64,000 nucleotides of DNA. It comes from Liolophura sinensis. Taxonomy: Eukaryota > Mollusca > Polyplacophora > Chitonida > Chitonidae. Positions 1 through 13,559 of this stretch are shown piece after piece. The translations under genes and the position numbers were made by a program. The number at the start of each line of letters is the position of its first letter. Within the stretch, counting starts at the first letter, position 1. The stretch spans positions 63,347,249-63,411,248 of the forward strand of contig NC_088295.1 in assembly GCF_032854445.1 (NCBI RefSeq). The letters run 5' to 3'. The notes beneath the pieces are model-generated. The model was not told the DNA's origin, made no database searches, and saw nothing but the letters and a program-made list of their open reading frames with translations.

Positions 1-35
1 CACTAATCAATAGAGCCACGGAGGACCCCCAGTGG

Positions 36-117
36 AAATGAGGAAAATGCATACAGCTTGGAAGCAGTGGAGATGGAGAGAATGCATACTGCGGGATTGC
101 AGTGGAGATGGAGAAAG
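36..117. repeat. Imperfect short tandem repeat, about 40 bp unit, two copies
   Basis: The phrase AATGCATAC followed shortly by GCAGTGGAGATGGAGA occurs twice in a row, with small differences. A stub matching the SINE head (GAGCCACGGAGG, about 15-26) sits just before it, so the left edge of the window may cut a minus-strand SINE. Confidence 0.4.
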
Positions 118-1378
118 TGTCTGGTGGTGAAAGAGCTCTATGGGAAGTATGTGTGCTTCTGGGGAAAGGGTGATCAGGACGTAATAATTCCTTGCAAAGT
201 CTTCTTGTACTGTACCCTGAAATCGTATCTTACCATGGTTGCATAGTGTATGATTTTGAAGAAGTTTATATAAGTTTAAAAAATTCTTTCAAAGAAAAAC
301 AAATTGATTTCTTTGATATTCGCGGAAATCTCTCATTTGGTAGCATAACAATTTATGTGAATGATGGAAGTTAAAGAAAACCTAGGAGTGTTTGGTGTGA
401 CTATCCAAGTTCTGGACTAGACTGTAAAATGCGTTATGTAAGGACTGAGCGTATGTAAGTTGTAGGGGCTGTGATGGGGCAGGTGTGCGTTTGTGGGATG
501 ACGAGATCTGTTTATGGAACCCTTTGTTAAGTCTTTGTCTTCAAGGTTTGCTATGTTATACCTCCATAGTCCATGAAGAAAAGCTATTAACACTTGGCAG
601 TAGTATGTTAGACTACTTTCCTACTGCAACAACATCAGCACCTCGTGGCGGGCTGTCTTGTTTGCCCATGGACATGGTTTGTTCTGCAGATGTAATGCAG
701 TGTGTTCTAATGCTGGTAAAATTAATCGGCTGTCACTTGGGAATGCGGTGATGGTTTGTAGAGGCCCTCTGTTGCTTATATGCCTGCTGTACAGGCTCTG
801 AGCTCTGTGTTTTCATGCTAGTAATTTGTCTATGCCAGGTTGTTGGGGCCCCGAGTATCAAGTAACATTAGGTTTTGGGGGCGCACCACCACTTTGCTCC
901 TAATACTCCCTGATTTACTGACATCTACTTCCTCCACCGTCACTGCCAGCTAAAACCTTGTTTTAAACACAACCACATAACTCATAGTGAAAAAAATCTC
1001 AAATTTCCTTTGTCATGCGGCTTTTTACAAGAAACTTTATTAAAGGAGTGGAGTAGTTGTATAAGCCATAGTTATGTAATATGCAGGCATTTTTATTACA
1101 AGCCAAGTGCTACCGTGCCGAAATAGCATGTTCAAAAAAAGTTTTAAACAATGAGTCAATCATTTTTAGTCTGCAAATGGTGAACAATACTTCACCTGTA
1201 AACAAGTTGTCATAAATATTGTAGTATTGACGTCAAACACTATATTGTACATGTACTTGATACTATCTACTATGTCAGATAATATCACAATTATTCATTG
1301 TCGTACTAAAGACTTTAAAAATGGTACTTGGTGCTGCCTCGCTTGGCACTCTGTACTGAGAGGTTAGAGGAAACAGGA

Positions 1379-1647
1379 TTTATTTATTTATTTATCTGAT
1401 TGGTGTTTTACGCCGTTCTCAAGAATATTTCACTTGTACGACAGCGGCCACCATTATAGTTGGAGGAAACCGGGCAGAGCCCAAGGGAAACCACGAACAT
1501 CCGCAGGTTGCTGTAGGACCTTCCCACGTATGGCCGGAGAGGAAGCCAGCATGAGCTGGACTTGAACTCACAGCGACCACATTGGTGAGAGACTCCTGGG
1601 TCATTACGCTGTGCTAGCGCGCTAACCAACTGAGCCACGGAGGCCCC
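1379..1647 (-). mobile_element. Full-length tRNA-derived SINE with target-site duplication
   Basis: Read on the minus strand, the element starts with a tRNA-like head. It has an A box (TGGCTCAGTTGG, near 1624-1637) and a B box (GTGAGTTCAAGTCC, 1558-1571). A GC-rich core with GGTTTCCTCC follows, then CAAGTGAAATATTCTTGAGAACGG, a GTAAAACACCAATC block and a TAAATAAATAAATA tail. It is flanked by a perfect 13-bp duplication AGAGGAAACAGGA at 1366-1378 and 1648-1660, the mark of LINE-machinery insertion. It is the best reference copy in the window. The family name is not assigned here. Confidence 0.9.
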
Positions 1648-1949
1648 AGAGGAAACAGGACTGGTTGGCTCAGTGTCAGTATAATGTGATTGGGAGGGGT
1701 GTCATGTCTGGTGTCTTTGGAATGATTATACTTCAGTGGCAGCAGTACTTTGAGGACATGGACTCACCCTACCACAAGTACATGTAGAAACAGTATATTT
1801 ACACAAAAATAATTACTCCTCATCGCCACATGACTGAAAAATTGCAAAGTACGATGTAAAACCCAAATCGTATACACACACACACTTATTCAGAGGAAGA
1901 AGTATGCTGTGCTTGTAAGTCAGTTAAATTAAATCACAATCCATTGTTG

Positions 1950-2480
1950 CAGTATTTAAGTGGGGAAGTACTTGTAAATCAGTTCTATCATATAGGTATT
2001 GCAATATTAAGTAGGGAACTAATAGTAAATTAGTGAAGTGGAGTATTACATCATTTAAGTGAGGAAGTACTTGTAAATCAGTTCTGTCATATAGGTGCTG
2101 TAAAATTAAGTAGGGAACTAATAGTAAATCAGTATAGTGCAGTATTACATCATTTAAGTGAGGAAGTACTTGTAAATCAGTTCTGTCATATAGGTGCTGT
2201 AAAATTAAGTAGGGAACTAATAGTAAATCAGTATAGTGCAATATTACATCATTTAAGTGAGGAAGTACTTGTAAATCAGTTCTGTCATATAGGTGCTGTA
2301 AAATTAAGTAGGGAACTAATAGTAAATCAGTATAGTGCAGTATTACATCATTTAAGTGAGGAAGTACTTGTAAATCAGTTCTGTCATATAGGTGCTGTAA
2401 AATTAAGTAGGGAACTAATAGTAAATCAGTATAGTGCAGTATTTCATCATTTAAGTGGGGAAGTACTTGTAAAACAGTTC
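1950..2480. repeat. 99-bp minisatellite, about 5.4 copies
   Basis: The marker TCATTTAAGT recurs at 1952 (variant), 2051, 2150, 2249, 2348 and 2447, an exact spacing of 99 bp. The middle copies are nearly identical; the first and last are diverged. Because 99 is divisible by three, the minus strand shows an open frame with a 33-residue period, which is an artefact of the repeat. Confidence 0.95.
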
Positions 2481-2989
2481 AGTCACAAACATTATAGCAT
2501 TGGAGAACTATACTCATGCGTATTGTAGCATTTAGGCTGAGAACTATTTGAAAACGATTCACAAGTATTTGAATAGTTATATGTAGAACTTCTTGTAGAA
2601 TCACAAGTATTTATAGCAGTTATGGAAGTACCTGTAGATCAGTTTATTCCCAAGTCAGCGTGACATTAAATGGTAATCTGAGTCAGTACAAAAAGGGGTA
2701 TCATTCTACTGGATTTATTCAACTTATGTATATGCATGGACTTCGGAGATAACATAAGATGGCTTCTTAAAAACTTGTCTTTAGGGATGTATTGGGTTTT
2801 TTACACAAAAGGTGGGCACAGAATATAGTCCCACATAGCCAGCTACTGTTAAGAAGATAATACATTGGCATACATTGTAGTTCAGGTACACCCCAAGCTT
2901 GGAAGGAAAAAACGCTCTTGATATTTTTTAATCGGACAAATTACAAAACGTTCCACGTCTCATTTTCCAGTCCACTTGATTTGATTTGC

Positions 2990-3120
2990 CAATGAGGAGG
3001 CCTGTAGACGTAGGCCCTTGAGGCTGTCAATCAGTGTCAATTTCAGACGCACCTGATCCAGACTGGCCTGTAATTGACGTCTCTCCCCGTCATGCTAGCC
3101 TGTCAAGTTCATTGTGTCCA
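2990..3120. promoter_or_regulatory. Candidate conserved regulatory block with a PBX-MEIS type site
   Basis: This is a compact stretch of mixed base composition without repeats. It contains CTGTCAATCA at 3024-3033, the reverse complement of TGATTGACAG, which is the known composite PBX-MEIS site. Further TGTCAA and TAATTGAC words lie close by. A regulatory role is inference from composition and motif only. Confidence 0.3.
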
Positions 3121-3851
3121 TAGGTACATTATGAATTTTTAAACACTGTTGACTTGGTGTATAAAAGCATTTGATTCATGTAAGACAGGCTTAGTACATT
3201 TTGCTGACATACTGGGCTGTTTTTTTCCAACAGTTATTTTCTGCTTTTTGTAGCTACATGTAGCTGGGACATCTCCTTGTACATTTTTATAATGACTTTT
3301 ATATACTTCATTTTTACTCCCAACACATATACTTTTACACTCTAGCTACGTGTAGGTTTTTACACATACACAGTTTGTGGATACATCTATATACATCCAA
3401 CAAGCTTTCATCTATATTGAAGCTTTTATCTGTATTAATGAATATCACCACCCAGCCATTACTAACTGAAGCAAGGATTTGAAATAGGTGTATACATGTA
3501 CCTGCTCAGAAACCATTTATTCCAGTCAGTACACTCTAGCTTTAGGTTAAAAATGCCCCTAGGGTAATTTTATACCTTGAACTTAAGGAAGCATTTTTTT
3601 TTTTTTTTTTGCTGAACACTTAATACTGTACTATGAGGGCTCTATATATCGTCTTCCTCAATGTGATTATCCATAAGTGAATGCATAAATTATAGAGAAG
3701 TGCAATTATGGTAGATTTCCACCTGAGAGCGTTTAATAGAATAGATAGGTTCATAGCTGAACTCTCCTCATATCTGTATAGCTTACTGCTAGCCTGGCAG
3801 TGTAAATAACCACTGTTTTATTCACTGACGTACATATCTAGCCTACACGAG

Positions 3852-3899
3852 TTGTTGAGTACGGTGTAAAACACCAATCAAATAAATAAATAAATAAAT
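3852..3899 (+). mobile_element. SINE 3' tail fragment
   Basis: GAGTACGGTGTAAAACACC followed by AATCAAATAAATAAATAAAT matches the 3' end of the full element at 1379-1647. The head and core are missing, as in a strongly 5'-truncated copy. Confidence 0.75.
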
Positions 3900-5139
3900 C
3901 TAGCTTACATGCTGCTTGTCCCTGTCTATTGAAGTTGATTTTTCAGATTAACATTTAAATTCTGCAGAGACAGAGGACCTGAAGACAAGGGCAATCTGGC
4001 GCATGTAATGGCATTTTTATTAGGAGCACGATGTATAGGCCTATATCACTTTTTTATACATGTATGTATTGTATTTCACCTAAACTTTAATCAAACAGTT
4101 TAATAAAATATGTAAAAATTGCTCTTTCAGAAGCACAATAAAGGCCTTAACATGATACTTTTGATGCAGACAATCAAATTTTTTCAGATAAGAAATAAAT
4201 TGAACTTCACAATAGACTCACTGTAGGTTGCATAAATTATTCAGAATGAGGAAAAATGTGTCACTGGAAAAGTGGTTAAAAAAAAATTGAGGTGAAATTC
4301 AGTAAATGTTTATCTGTCGTGTATGGTTTATATTATGTGTGCTTAATTATCCCACAAAAGGAGAATAAAATTCCTTGAACAATGTGCTCGGATTTTGTTA
4401 CCCTTAAATTTGGCACACACTTTCTAAAAGTAAAAGTAGACAAACCAATACATATTTTTTGTTAGCATATCAAACTGTCCCAATGGCTGTTCAAACTTTA
4501 TTTATCCATAAAAGTATCGTGCGGTTTTTGATCCCAAAGCTGCTGCTGGGAGTGCTGAGTTTTCATTGTCAAAGCTTCTATAGACAGATGTTCATTCCAC
4601 AGAAACTTTGCTCATTTTACTCCAGTTACTTTACTACTCTTTGATCTGTAACGAGACGTGCTAAAACTGTGACCAGTAGTATCACCTGAGTGGCCAAAGG
4701 GCAGATAACTCTGTATGTACTTAGCTCTGTCTAAGCTTTAAATTTTCTGGCTCTGGACTAGAACACACGGTAAACAACATTACATCTCGGTGGCTTCTTG
4801 TGTCCATATAGTGACGAGAAGTTAGTTTTTTTCAAGAATTTTGTAAACTTCCACATATGTATTTAGAGATAGTGAATAGGTATATACGATTATGTACCCA
4901 TAAAATAAAGCTTTTCTTTGGTAATGTAGGCAGTGCTGGTGAAAGAAAGTTTTTTCGTGCAAGCAGCACTGTTTGTCACATTTTGTCAAGAAGTTTCACT
5001 TTCTTTAACAGGATTTACATTTAAATGGGATCACCATGTTTTTTGTATCTGTGACATTTGCATACGTGCACCTAGATATAGAGAAGAACATCCCAACGCT
5101 GAAGTTAACATGTTTGCATATGGATAAGGAAAAGCTGGG

Positions 5140-5530
5140 CATAGCTCTGTCTTAATTATACTGGCATTGCCAGTTTTGAGATGAACTGCTGACACAGTCA
5201 GCCACCACCCAACAGTTTCTTATTAACATCTTACATAAGTCAAGTGGCCAGCTTGACAATGGTTTAAATTGAATAGCTTGTGAGCTGGAGATGATCTGAT
5301 AGATGACCCCTGTCCATTTCCCAGAGGGGAAATGGACATGTGGGGTAGATGTCAGAATCTGCAGGCTAGCAGAGGTGAAATCAACAGGCAAATCAGTAGC
5401 TGTCAGCACTAATAGACAAACAGAAAAACAGGAGGAGATGAGCTGTCAATCAAAAGGGATTAAACCTCAGACAAGGAGCCCTTAGCCTGAAGGGTTTGCA
5501 CCTTTGAAATGCCTTAACTATGTATATTAC
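5140..5530. promoter_or_regulatory. Candidate regulatory block with a perfect hairpin and a PBX-MEIS type site
   Basis: This is a high-complexity block in otherwise AT-rich DNA. It contains a perfect 12-bp inverted repeat with a 4-nt loop at 5311-5338 (arms TGTCCATTTCCC and GGGAAATGGACA, loop AGAG). It also has CTGTCAATCA at 5443-5452 and a CCTTTGAA word near 5502. Open frames cross it on both strands but none resembles a protein I know. The regulatory role is inferred. Confidence 0.3.
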
Positions 5531-8500
5531 CTGTCTGGGCCTTGCCGTGTGAAACGCTCGCATTTTTGTGTAACTAACGGAGTAACTTATAGAGTAACAT
5601 TCTAAACCAAATACTACAATACATCAGAAATCGTTTATTGAAATTTTTCATGAACTTTTTGCTATGCTGTACAAACTGTAGCACAGAAGGGTGATTACTG
5701 TGTGAAAAGTCATGTGAATTGAATGAGATGAAACTTACTGTAGCATGATTTGTTTCACCAACACAGCAGGCCTACAGCAGCATGATTGTAGTTTGTAAAA
5801 TAGATCACTTGCTGTAAATTGTATTTTGAGCAGAATGCAGACTTCCATCATTTGTCTGGCTACCCAGTCCTAAAAATTATCATTTTGAATAATATTATGC
5901 CATAAAGCTGTAAAAAATAGACGAGGTTTTAACTATACAGATGTTACCATTTACCGATGTTTAGTAGGCATTCTCAGGGACGATTAGGTGCCATTTACTA
6001 GCTTGGTGCCCAAGATATGTACATGGAGTTAAGCCTGTGAAGTACCAAACATATTCAGTTTTTTCTGGAATCTGTGACACTAATTCCTGATGGAAAAAGT
6101 TGAAGTTACTCTCATTAGTTTGCTGTCATTCCGTGAGTGGACTTGACTTAAGTGTGTGTGTTTTATGTACCCTATGTTATGCTTTCCTTGCACACATATT
6201 TATATCTGGTGAAACTGGAGAAACAATATCTACTGTATTTCAATTAAGGTTTGGTATGTAAAAAAGCACTTTCAGAAGAAAAATGAAGGCTGTAAAATGA
6301 CAGTTTTGATGGCAACACTCATTTTTCTAATTAATCCAAACTTCACAAAAAAGTGAAGTGCCCCTAAAGGCTGGCTGAATCAATCAGAATCAGTTAAAAT
6401 GTGACATTTACTAAGTGCTCAACTTCAGGTGAGTTTAAGGTAAAAAAAATTCTTAAAAATTCATGATAATTTTGAGTCTCATTTGTCAAATTAGGAAAAG
6501 CAGATATTTAATGTTAAGGTACTACATTGTGTATTGTTCAACTTTCTGCTAACTTCCTCATTGAATTTTTAGTGTGTTTCCTGCATCCATTTAAACAATG
6601 TTTTGTAGAGTCAACAGGTAAACAGATCATGTGATAATGGCAACCAGCTGTTGCCCTCTTCAGGAAGACGAGTGCCCTTTAGGGGGACGTGTCACATCCC
6701 TCTGAGCAGAAGGGCATAGGGCACAACTTGTGCATCCACCATTCAGCACTCTAAACACTTCACGCCACAGTGTTTCTCCCTGCATATTGTATTGGTGACA
6801 AGAAACGGCTGTTGCTCGGTATGGTTGGTGTCGGGTGCATTTGGCAGAATGAGCTGCAAGGAACATAAGAACGGTAGTGTGTATTGCTTGAAAGGACAGT
6901 GTAACTTTGGAAATGTGGGGTGAGGGCAAGGGGGTGAATTGTGGAGTGAGGTGGAATTAATGAGGGACAAAGAGTAAACTTGTCCAGTACCATCCTGGAA
7001 AATCATTGTCAAGCCTATTATCCCCATAGAGCAGAGTCCAGCTTAAGCCCGCTGATCAGTGTGACCCCCTAGGGAAGAAAGTTACTCCTCTATTCACCAC
7101 ATTCCTTTAATTTCCAATTTACCTGTCATTGTATTGCTTTTAAAGTGGTTTTTCAGTCTGCTAATGCAGGTCTAGGCCCCACGCCAGGGGCGTGTTGCCA
7201 CAAGCTAAAAATCACAGCCTAAGGAAGAAACAAGGGTTTTAGAGATTTAAACTGCTGTGTACCCTTTTAAGAACACTTCATACATCAGCGTATCGGTTAA
7301 CTGGTTTAAGTGACGTTTCCTTTAGAGAAAGGAAAGAAAAATAAACAGATTTGATTTCAGATACTCCAGTTATACTAGTCTTTCTTATGTAATTCCAGCA
7401 CAAGTCCTCGAGATGTCAAGACTGGAAACATAAATAAACATTTTATTGCGTTGTAGTTGTATACAGTTCCAAGTCTGTCTAGAGCCATTGTTCGTTCTGG
7501 CCATGGTAACTTAGAAGTTGACAAGTTGATGTTTTTTATCAAACATCTTTCAGCAATAGTATTACGTTTTCACACTATTGAGGTCATTTTCATTTCACCA
7601 AGAGAGGGATATGCCGAGAATAAATCATTCATGGCTAAGTGGCTTTGACGAGAAGCAAAACATTCAGTTCCATTTGAATCAATTTATTTGCCAAATTTTA
7701 AGGCTGTAATACAGACGGCAGACAATGGAAGTGTATGGAGATATACAATCTTGTATTGTTGCTGTGTTAGTTACAATACATGTAATTAATGTGAACTATT
7801 TCAGGACACTGTCCCCTGTGGGGCTTGGCTTATCCCATAAAAGCACTTAGGATTAAATATAACCACAGACCAAGCCTAAAATAAACATGCACTTGCAATT
7901 GGAAGTACACCGAGTGAACTAATCATTGTTCAGCAATTTTAGAATTTTTATCGAAATTTTATTTCATTTATATTTAAAGTTTCAAGTTTTAACATATCAT
8001 GAAGTAGCATGTATTTATGTTGCACATTATGTAACATTTAAGCGGTTAGACTCTAATAATGGCTTGTCACGATATGCGTACATTATTGCCAAATTAGTGT
8101 TTAATTGCTTTTGCCACTTAGTGTCCTAACTGGGAAACAAACAGTTTATTTTTTGAGAAATTCTTTAGTAATACAAATGTACTTAACTTACATACAGATC
8201 TCACGCATCATAATACACATATCAGGGAAATGAAAATATGTAGCACCAGTACAATGTGTATTCAAAGTGGTTGTCAAAAGTTTTTCTCCCATAATCTGGA
8301 GTATGATCGAGATTTATGTTCTTTCTCCTTTTGTGAAATACTCCCTGTGTGTGTGTGATAGGAATAGGGTCGGGGTAAATCGTGTAATCTGTCATAATGC
8401 TTTGATAATCAGTGTCATCGGTTGTGTTGTCACCCTCAGAAAAAAGGTGGGTGGGCCTTTGTTTGGCTAGTGTTGTTTTTCTGAGTGGCATAAACACAGG

Positions 8501-11500
8501 AACAATACCTGGGTGGTATCTGTCAACCCAATTTATCATGATGACAAAAAAACAAAAGGTAATTTTTTTGGGGGGGGGGGGATAATTTGTTGACCTACGA
8601 AAAAAAAAAAAAGCTGATATTAGAGAAGAGAAGTATTGAAGTTAATAATGGTCCGAATGATTCATTGATTCAGTGTTAGATTGACTATGCATTGACCATT
8701 TTATGACACCTGCCTAAGTAATTAGCTAATGCCTATAGGTACATGAGGTTTTTTTCACAATTCTTAATTTTCCTGCACCCTTTACTGGTCTTTGCTCAGA
8801 TATGTCTCTCCAATGACTCTTCCTTTTCGGGACCTTTGCTAACCATCCCTAATTGACATGGTACACTTTTTGGGCGCTGATTTCAGTCATTCGCCTGGAA
8901 CACTCCTTGTGTCTTTCCACCATCATTAATAACTGTCCCTTGGGGGGTGATATGGGCACACTTACGCTCAAACATACATGTGCTTGTGCTCTCATTTGCT
9001 CCAAAAAGTTCCTTATAGTTCTTTTGCTGGTTTAGTGCAGAAGAGAATAGTGAACATATTGTAGTCTACGCTGAATTTCTGCAGATGGCTGAATTTTTGG
9101 CTAAATTCAGAGGTAGTATGGGTGTGGTTATAAGGCTTTATTTGATAGAATAATTGCCTAGTGCATGTATACCAGGTAAGATTCTTAATAACAGGAAAAT
9201 CTCTAGCAAATAAGACTAAAAAAACATTTTCATTTTAAGATGTTCATTGAAGTGTTAATTACTTGTTGCGGTTCTTCCTCTGCCTTATGGGAGATGACTG
9301 ACAATGTATGCACACTTCTTAGTGCCTGACCTTTGTACACCAGTGGCCAGAAATTGTCTGTCATATGTGCCATGGGGATAGATATGGGTCAGTATCACCA
9401 CTTGCTGACAGTGTATCTGTCTTCTGATTTCTACAGTTTCATTAATCTGTCATCAGTGCCACTTTGGTGATGGCAGGAATTAGATTGTGGTGATGGTAAT
9501 TGTACACTGGTGGTGTTCAGTTAACATTCCATTGTTCTATGTAGACAACTAATGAAGTTTAGTGATAAGATTTTAGGAGGTAGAGCTTGGTTGCATTGGC
9601 TCATTTGGAAAACCTCCGGTCCTTACTTGCAGCACACCTCGTGTGCAGCACCGACTTCAATTTACGTTTTGTCAGTTGAACATGTGAGGATGTTTTTAAG
9701 GAATGAGTAAGGATTCATGTTTTCAAATGTTAAGTAGTCAATTTTTTGAATCTGTTCTTTGTTCGCTGTGTATCTATATTTAGTTTTTTCTTTCTTCTTA
9801 TTGCTAAGGAACTTCTTTCCGAAAGCACAGACTGCAGCATTGTATTGTTTCGCTCCTGAATTTAAATATGATATGGCCTATTCTCGTGGCTCGGCTGAAA
9901 ATCTTTCAACAGCGTAACTGTGCTTGATAGAGTGGCGAATATGAGCTTTAGAAAGATGCCTGCCTTAAGTACCGGTTAAATGTGAAATATATGATCTGAG
10001 AAGTTGAGGTGCAGATTTCTGTGAAGTGATAGGGTAGAATATTATCTCCATATCCACGATGTGGGGTATGTGGGGTCAGAACGTCTGTACCCTTGTAGAC
10101 ATTCTGTGGGAGGCGCTATTTGTGTCTGTCGGCAGGGGACATGCCTTAAGGGAGCGCGCGAAATCAATCTGTAACAGTACCATCGAATTATTATCATTGT
10201 CTGGTAACTAATCCCGCTTTTATTCAGCTCCATAAGAAAACAGCTTTTTATATCCAGGCCTATATGTCAGAGCGTGTAGACAGAAGAGGTTAATTCTACG
10301 CGGCTAAGGTTCCTCCAGTGGCACAACGTTGGCCAAAGTCGAAAATCAGCCTGAAACTCGACACTTGAAATGTCAGTTTAAAAAAATGTTCATATCGTCG
10401 GGCTGTCGGCAGACAAAAGGTAGCTGCTCAGGTAAATATACACAGGTATTTCAGGGGTCAGAGGCTGCTAATAGCTTCACCCCACTGATGGCATATGAAT
10501 TACCAAATCATGAGCGATGAGCATGTCAAGTTACGCCATTCTTTATGGTCAGCTTGGAAAATCCTCCAGCAGTATATCTCAGCCTGGCATCTCACAGGTC
10601 TACTCCAGATATTGTCGTTGATAATTGATAGGCGTCTTGACTAAAGGCCAGGCAGTTTGTTGTACATTATATATTGTTATGTACCACACAATACACTGAC
10701 TGGCATTGTCACCTCATGTAAACCCAGGTGGGCTTTATTGTTCTGGAAAATTCTAACTATGACATGAAAATGATGAATTCTTGACAACGCCTAATAAACA
10801 TTTCAAACCGTTGAATTTATGATGGTAAAATATTCATAGCTTTTTTGTTTGTTTATTTTTTTATTTTTTAAATTTTTTTTTTGATTGTAATGAACACCTT
10901 TTTTTACCACCTCGCTTGCTGGTTGAGGTTTTTCAAAAGTGTATTAAGTTGAAGCTATTGTCAAACCTTAATACCCGTTTCTCCTAACACATGCATTCAT
11001 GCAGCTTATTACTTCATACATGTGTTCATCTAAACCCTCTTTTACAAAAAATATGTAAATCAGCTTTTCTCTTCATAAATTTATTTACCCTAAGGGATTA
11101 ACGTAACCTGGACATGGCCATTTCTTAAATATGTTTAATGTGAAATTAAATTAACTGCAAAATTTTGTGAAAGTAGTACCTGTTTAAAAAAAAGTCTAGC
11201 AAGTTTTGTAGAAGATCTGTTTAATTTTTGCAGATTAATTTGCCATCATTTCTATTAACTGCACATTTGTATTGTTACTAAAAAAAATGCACATAAATGG
11301 ATGTTGCCATACTTATTGTCCTGATTGTATGAGTTTTATTGGTCTGTCTAGAAAAGTGTTTTCAAGCTTTATTTGGTAGGTAGAATGGCAGCCTTCTGGA
11401 AAAATGTTTCAGTAACAAAAATGTTTCAGTAACAAAAATATTATTATTTTGTGTGTAAAAATGCCATGTTTTTGAAAGAATTGGGTATTATTTGGTTTTC

Positions 11501-13054
11501 TGATTCTGAACATTTACATGCAGCCTGTTACCACCATCTTAACAGATAGGTAGGTGTAGAGACTTGTAATTTGCTCTTTGGTTCAGCCATATTAGTAAGT
11601 ACGTCAGTTGTGTACACAGCACATTTTACACCTGAGACCTCCGAATACATTGTTGCTAAATGTCAGCTAATTCACAGTCCGCTGCTGTCACAGGCTTGTC
11701 AGATGTGGTTAAATAGCCAAACATTTGTCTGGACTGCTGTTCCCACAGCCCTCTATTGTGTGGGGAGGTAGAGTTTTGTTTGTCTGCCTGCTTTACATAC
11801 CTCACCCCCGGAAGAAGTCATGATTCGTGCTTGAACCTGAGGTAGGTCTGACCTGGTTATCCCTGCCTCATATTTTGCATCAACCTTACTACCAGGGACT
11901 TTTTTCAGTCCCTAGATATTGACAAAATTACTGTTTCTGCCATGTTGCTCGTCTAATCATATTGACAGTGAACTCTGTGCTTATTTCAAATGTAAGGAAA
12001 TACGTTTGGTCATGGTGGTAGATAAAAAACTCTGATTGAATGCTATTAAACCATGAATGTCAACACGTCGCTGGATGGTTCAGCGCTATTCAACTGGTCA
12101 TGTTCGAAGAAAATTGGGACAGGAAAAGTATCTATGTCCAATAGGGAAGTAGAGTTTCCCAGGACGAGCAGAAACACTGAAACTGTGAATGGCAGCTAGA
12201 CCCCCCATATTGTACAGCTAGTACCACTGTCAAAAAATCTGACAAAAGGACATTACATGACCTTGTGTGCCTTCATAGTGACCTTCTAACCTAAGGGTGA
12301 AGGTCGTGTGTACACAGAGCTGATTTCAATTTAAAGTTGCCATTCATTAGGTCACATTATCAACTCATATACCAATAATACAACAGATGTGTGTAATAAA
12401 TTCTGCTGAACTCAGCAGGTGTTTTACCTAAACCTCCCGTAACATACGTAACTTTTGCGGTTTTGACATAAATCCTGTCAGTTTCAAGTCATCATGGAAC
12501 ACAAGTGTGATCTGACGGGTCGTTCATTTCCTGGATACAGTGTACAGGTGTACATGTAGGTCGGATGGCACTTAAGAATTGAACATGCAAGATATCAGTT
12601 TAGATTTGATATTGCATCCATTTATAAAGCATACACTGTACATGTGCATCTCTGCTTAATCCCCCCCCCCCCGCCCCCACCTCTTCCTCCCGACACAAAA
12701 AGTAATAAATAGCCAATTAAACTGACATGTACACCTTGTCACATATCTAAGGCGTAAAGATACTTTCGTAAGTTTCTGTGGCTCAGATGCATGAGGTTCA
12801 ATCTTAGCCTCAGATAGAAAATGTAACACATCTTCACTGTTGTGACCTAATGAGCTATCTGATGGAACATAGAGGGCCATCTATAGGTGATCTCATATCA
12901 CTGACTCATCACCAATATGGCATACACTTTCAATTCATGCTAAAATCTATGTCAAATAGTATGGTATAATGGTATATTGCATTTGCCAAAAAATCAGTTG
13001 TTTCTTTTAGACTCGTAAGTTTCCTGCCAATCATTCAGTCAGTGTGTGTTTAGT

Positions 13055-13505
13055 GTGTACATATATGTACAATGGTACATGGACCTTTGTATGTGTTTAA
13101 TGTGTACATATATGTACATTGATACATGGACCTTTGTATGTGTTTAATGTGTACTATATGCTCAATGGTACACAAACCTTTGTATGTGTTTAAAGTGTAC
13201 GTATATGTACAGTGGTACACAAACCTGTGTATGTGTTTAAAGTGTACGTATATGTACAATGGTACACAAATCTTTGTATGTGTTTAGTGTGTACATATAT
13301 GTACAATGTTACGTGAACATTTGTATGTGTTTAATGTGTACATATATGTACAATGGTACATGGACCTTTGTATGTGTTTAAAGTGTACATATATGTACAA
13401 TGTTACATGAACCTTTGTATGTTTTTAATGTGTACATATATGCACAATGGTACATGAACCTGTGTATGTGTTTATTGTGTACATATATGTACATCAGTAC
13501 ATGGA
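13055..13505. repeat. 47-bp minisatellite with a nested palindrome, about 9.5 copies
   Basis: TTTGTATGTGTTTA recurs every 46-47 bp (for example 13086, 13133, 13179, 13226). Most units carry the palindrome TGTACATATATGTACA followed by ATGGTACA. Open frames on the minus strand here are repeat artefacts. Confidence 0.93.
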
Positions 13506-13559
13506 GATTTTAATCCATTCTTTGCTATCCTAACCTAACTCATTCCAGTCTTGTCAACC

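Noticed and set aside
1408-1638. Open frames of 61-76 codons on the minus strand
   Set aside because: They are translations of the SINE at 1379-1647 and recur with similar text at 28675-29031 and 22898-23179.
1619-1647. tRNA gene
   Set aside because: A- and B-box text belongs to SINE heads; no complete cloverleaf with an acceptor stem is present here or elsewhere in the window.
13050-13259. Cysteine/tyrosine/histidine-rich open frame, minus strand
   Set aside because: It is a translation of the 47-bp minisatellite, with no splice sites or start context.
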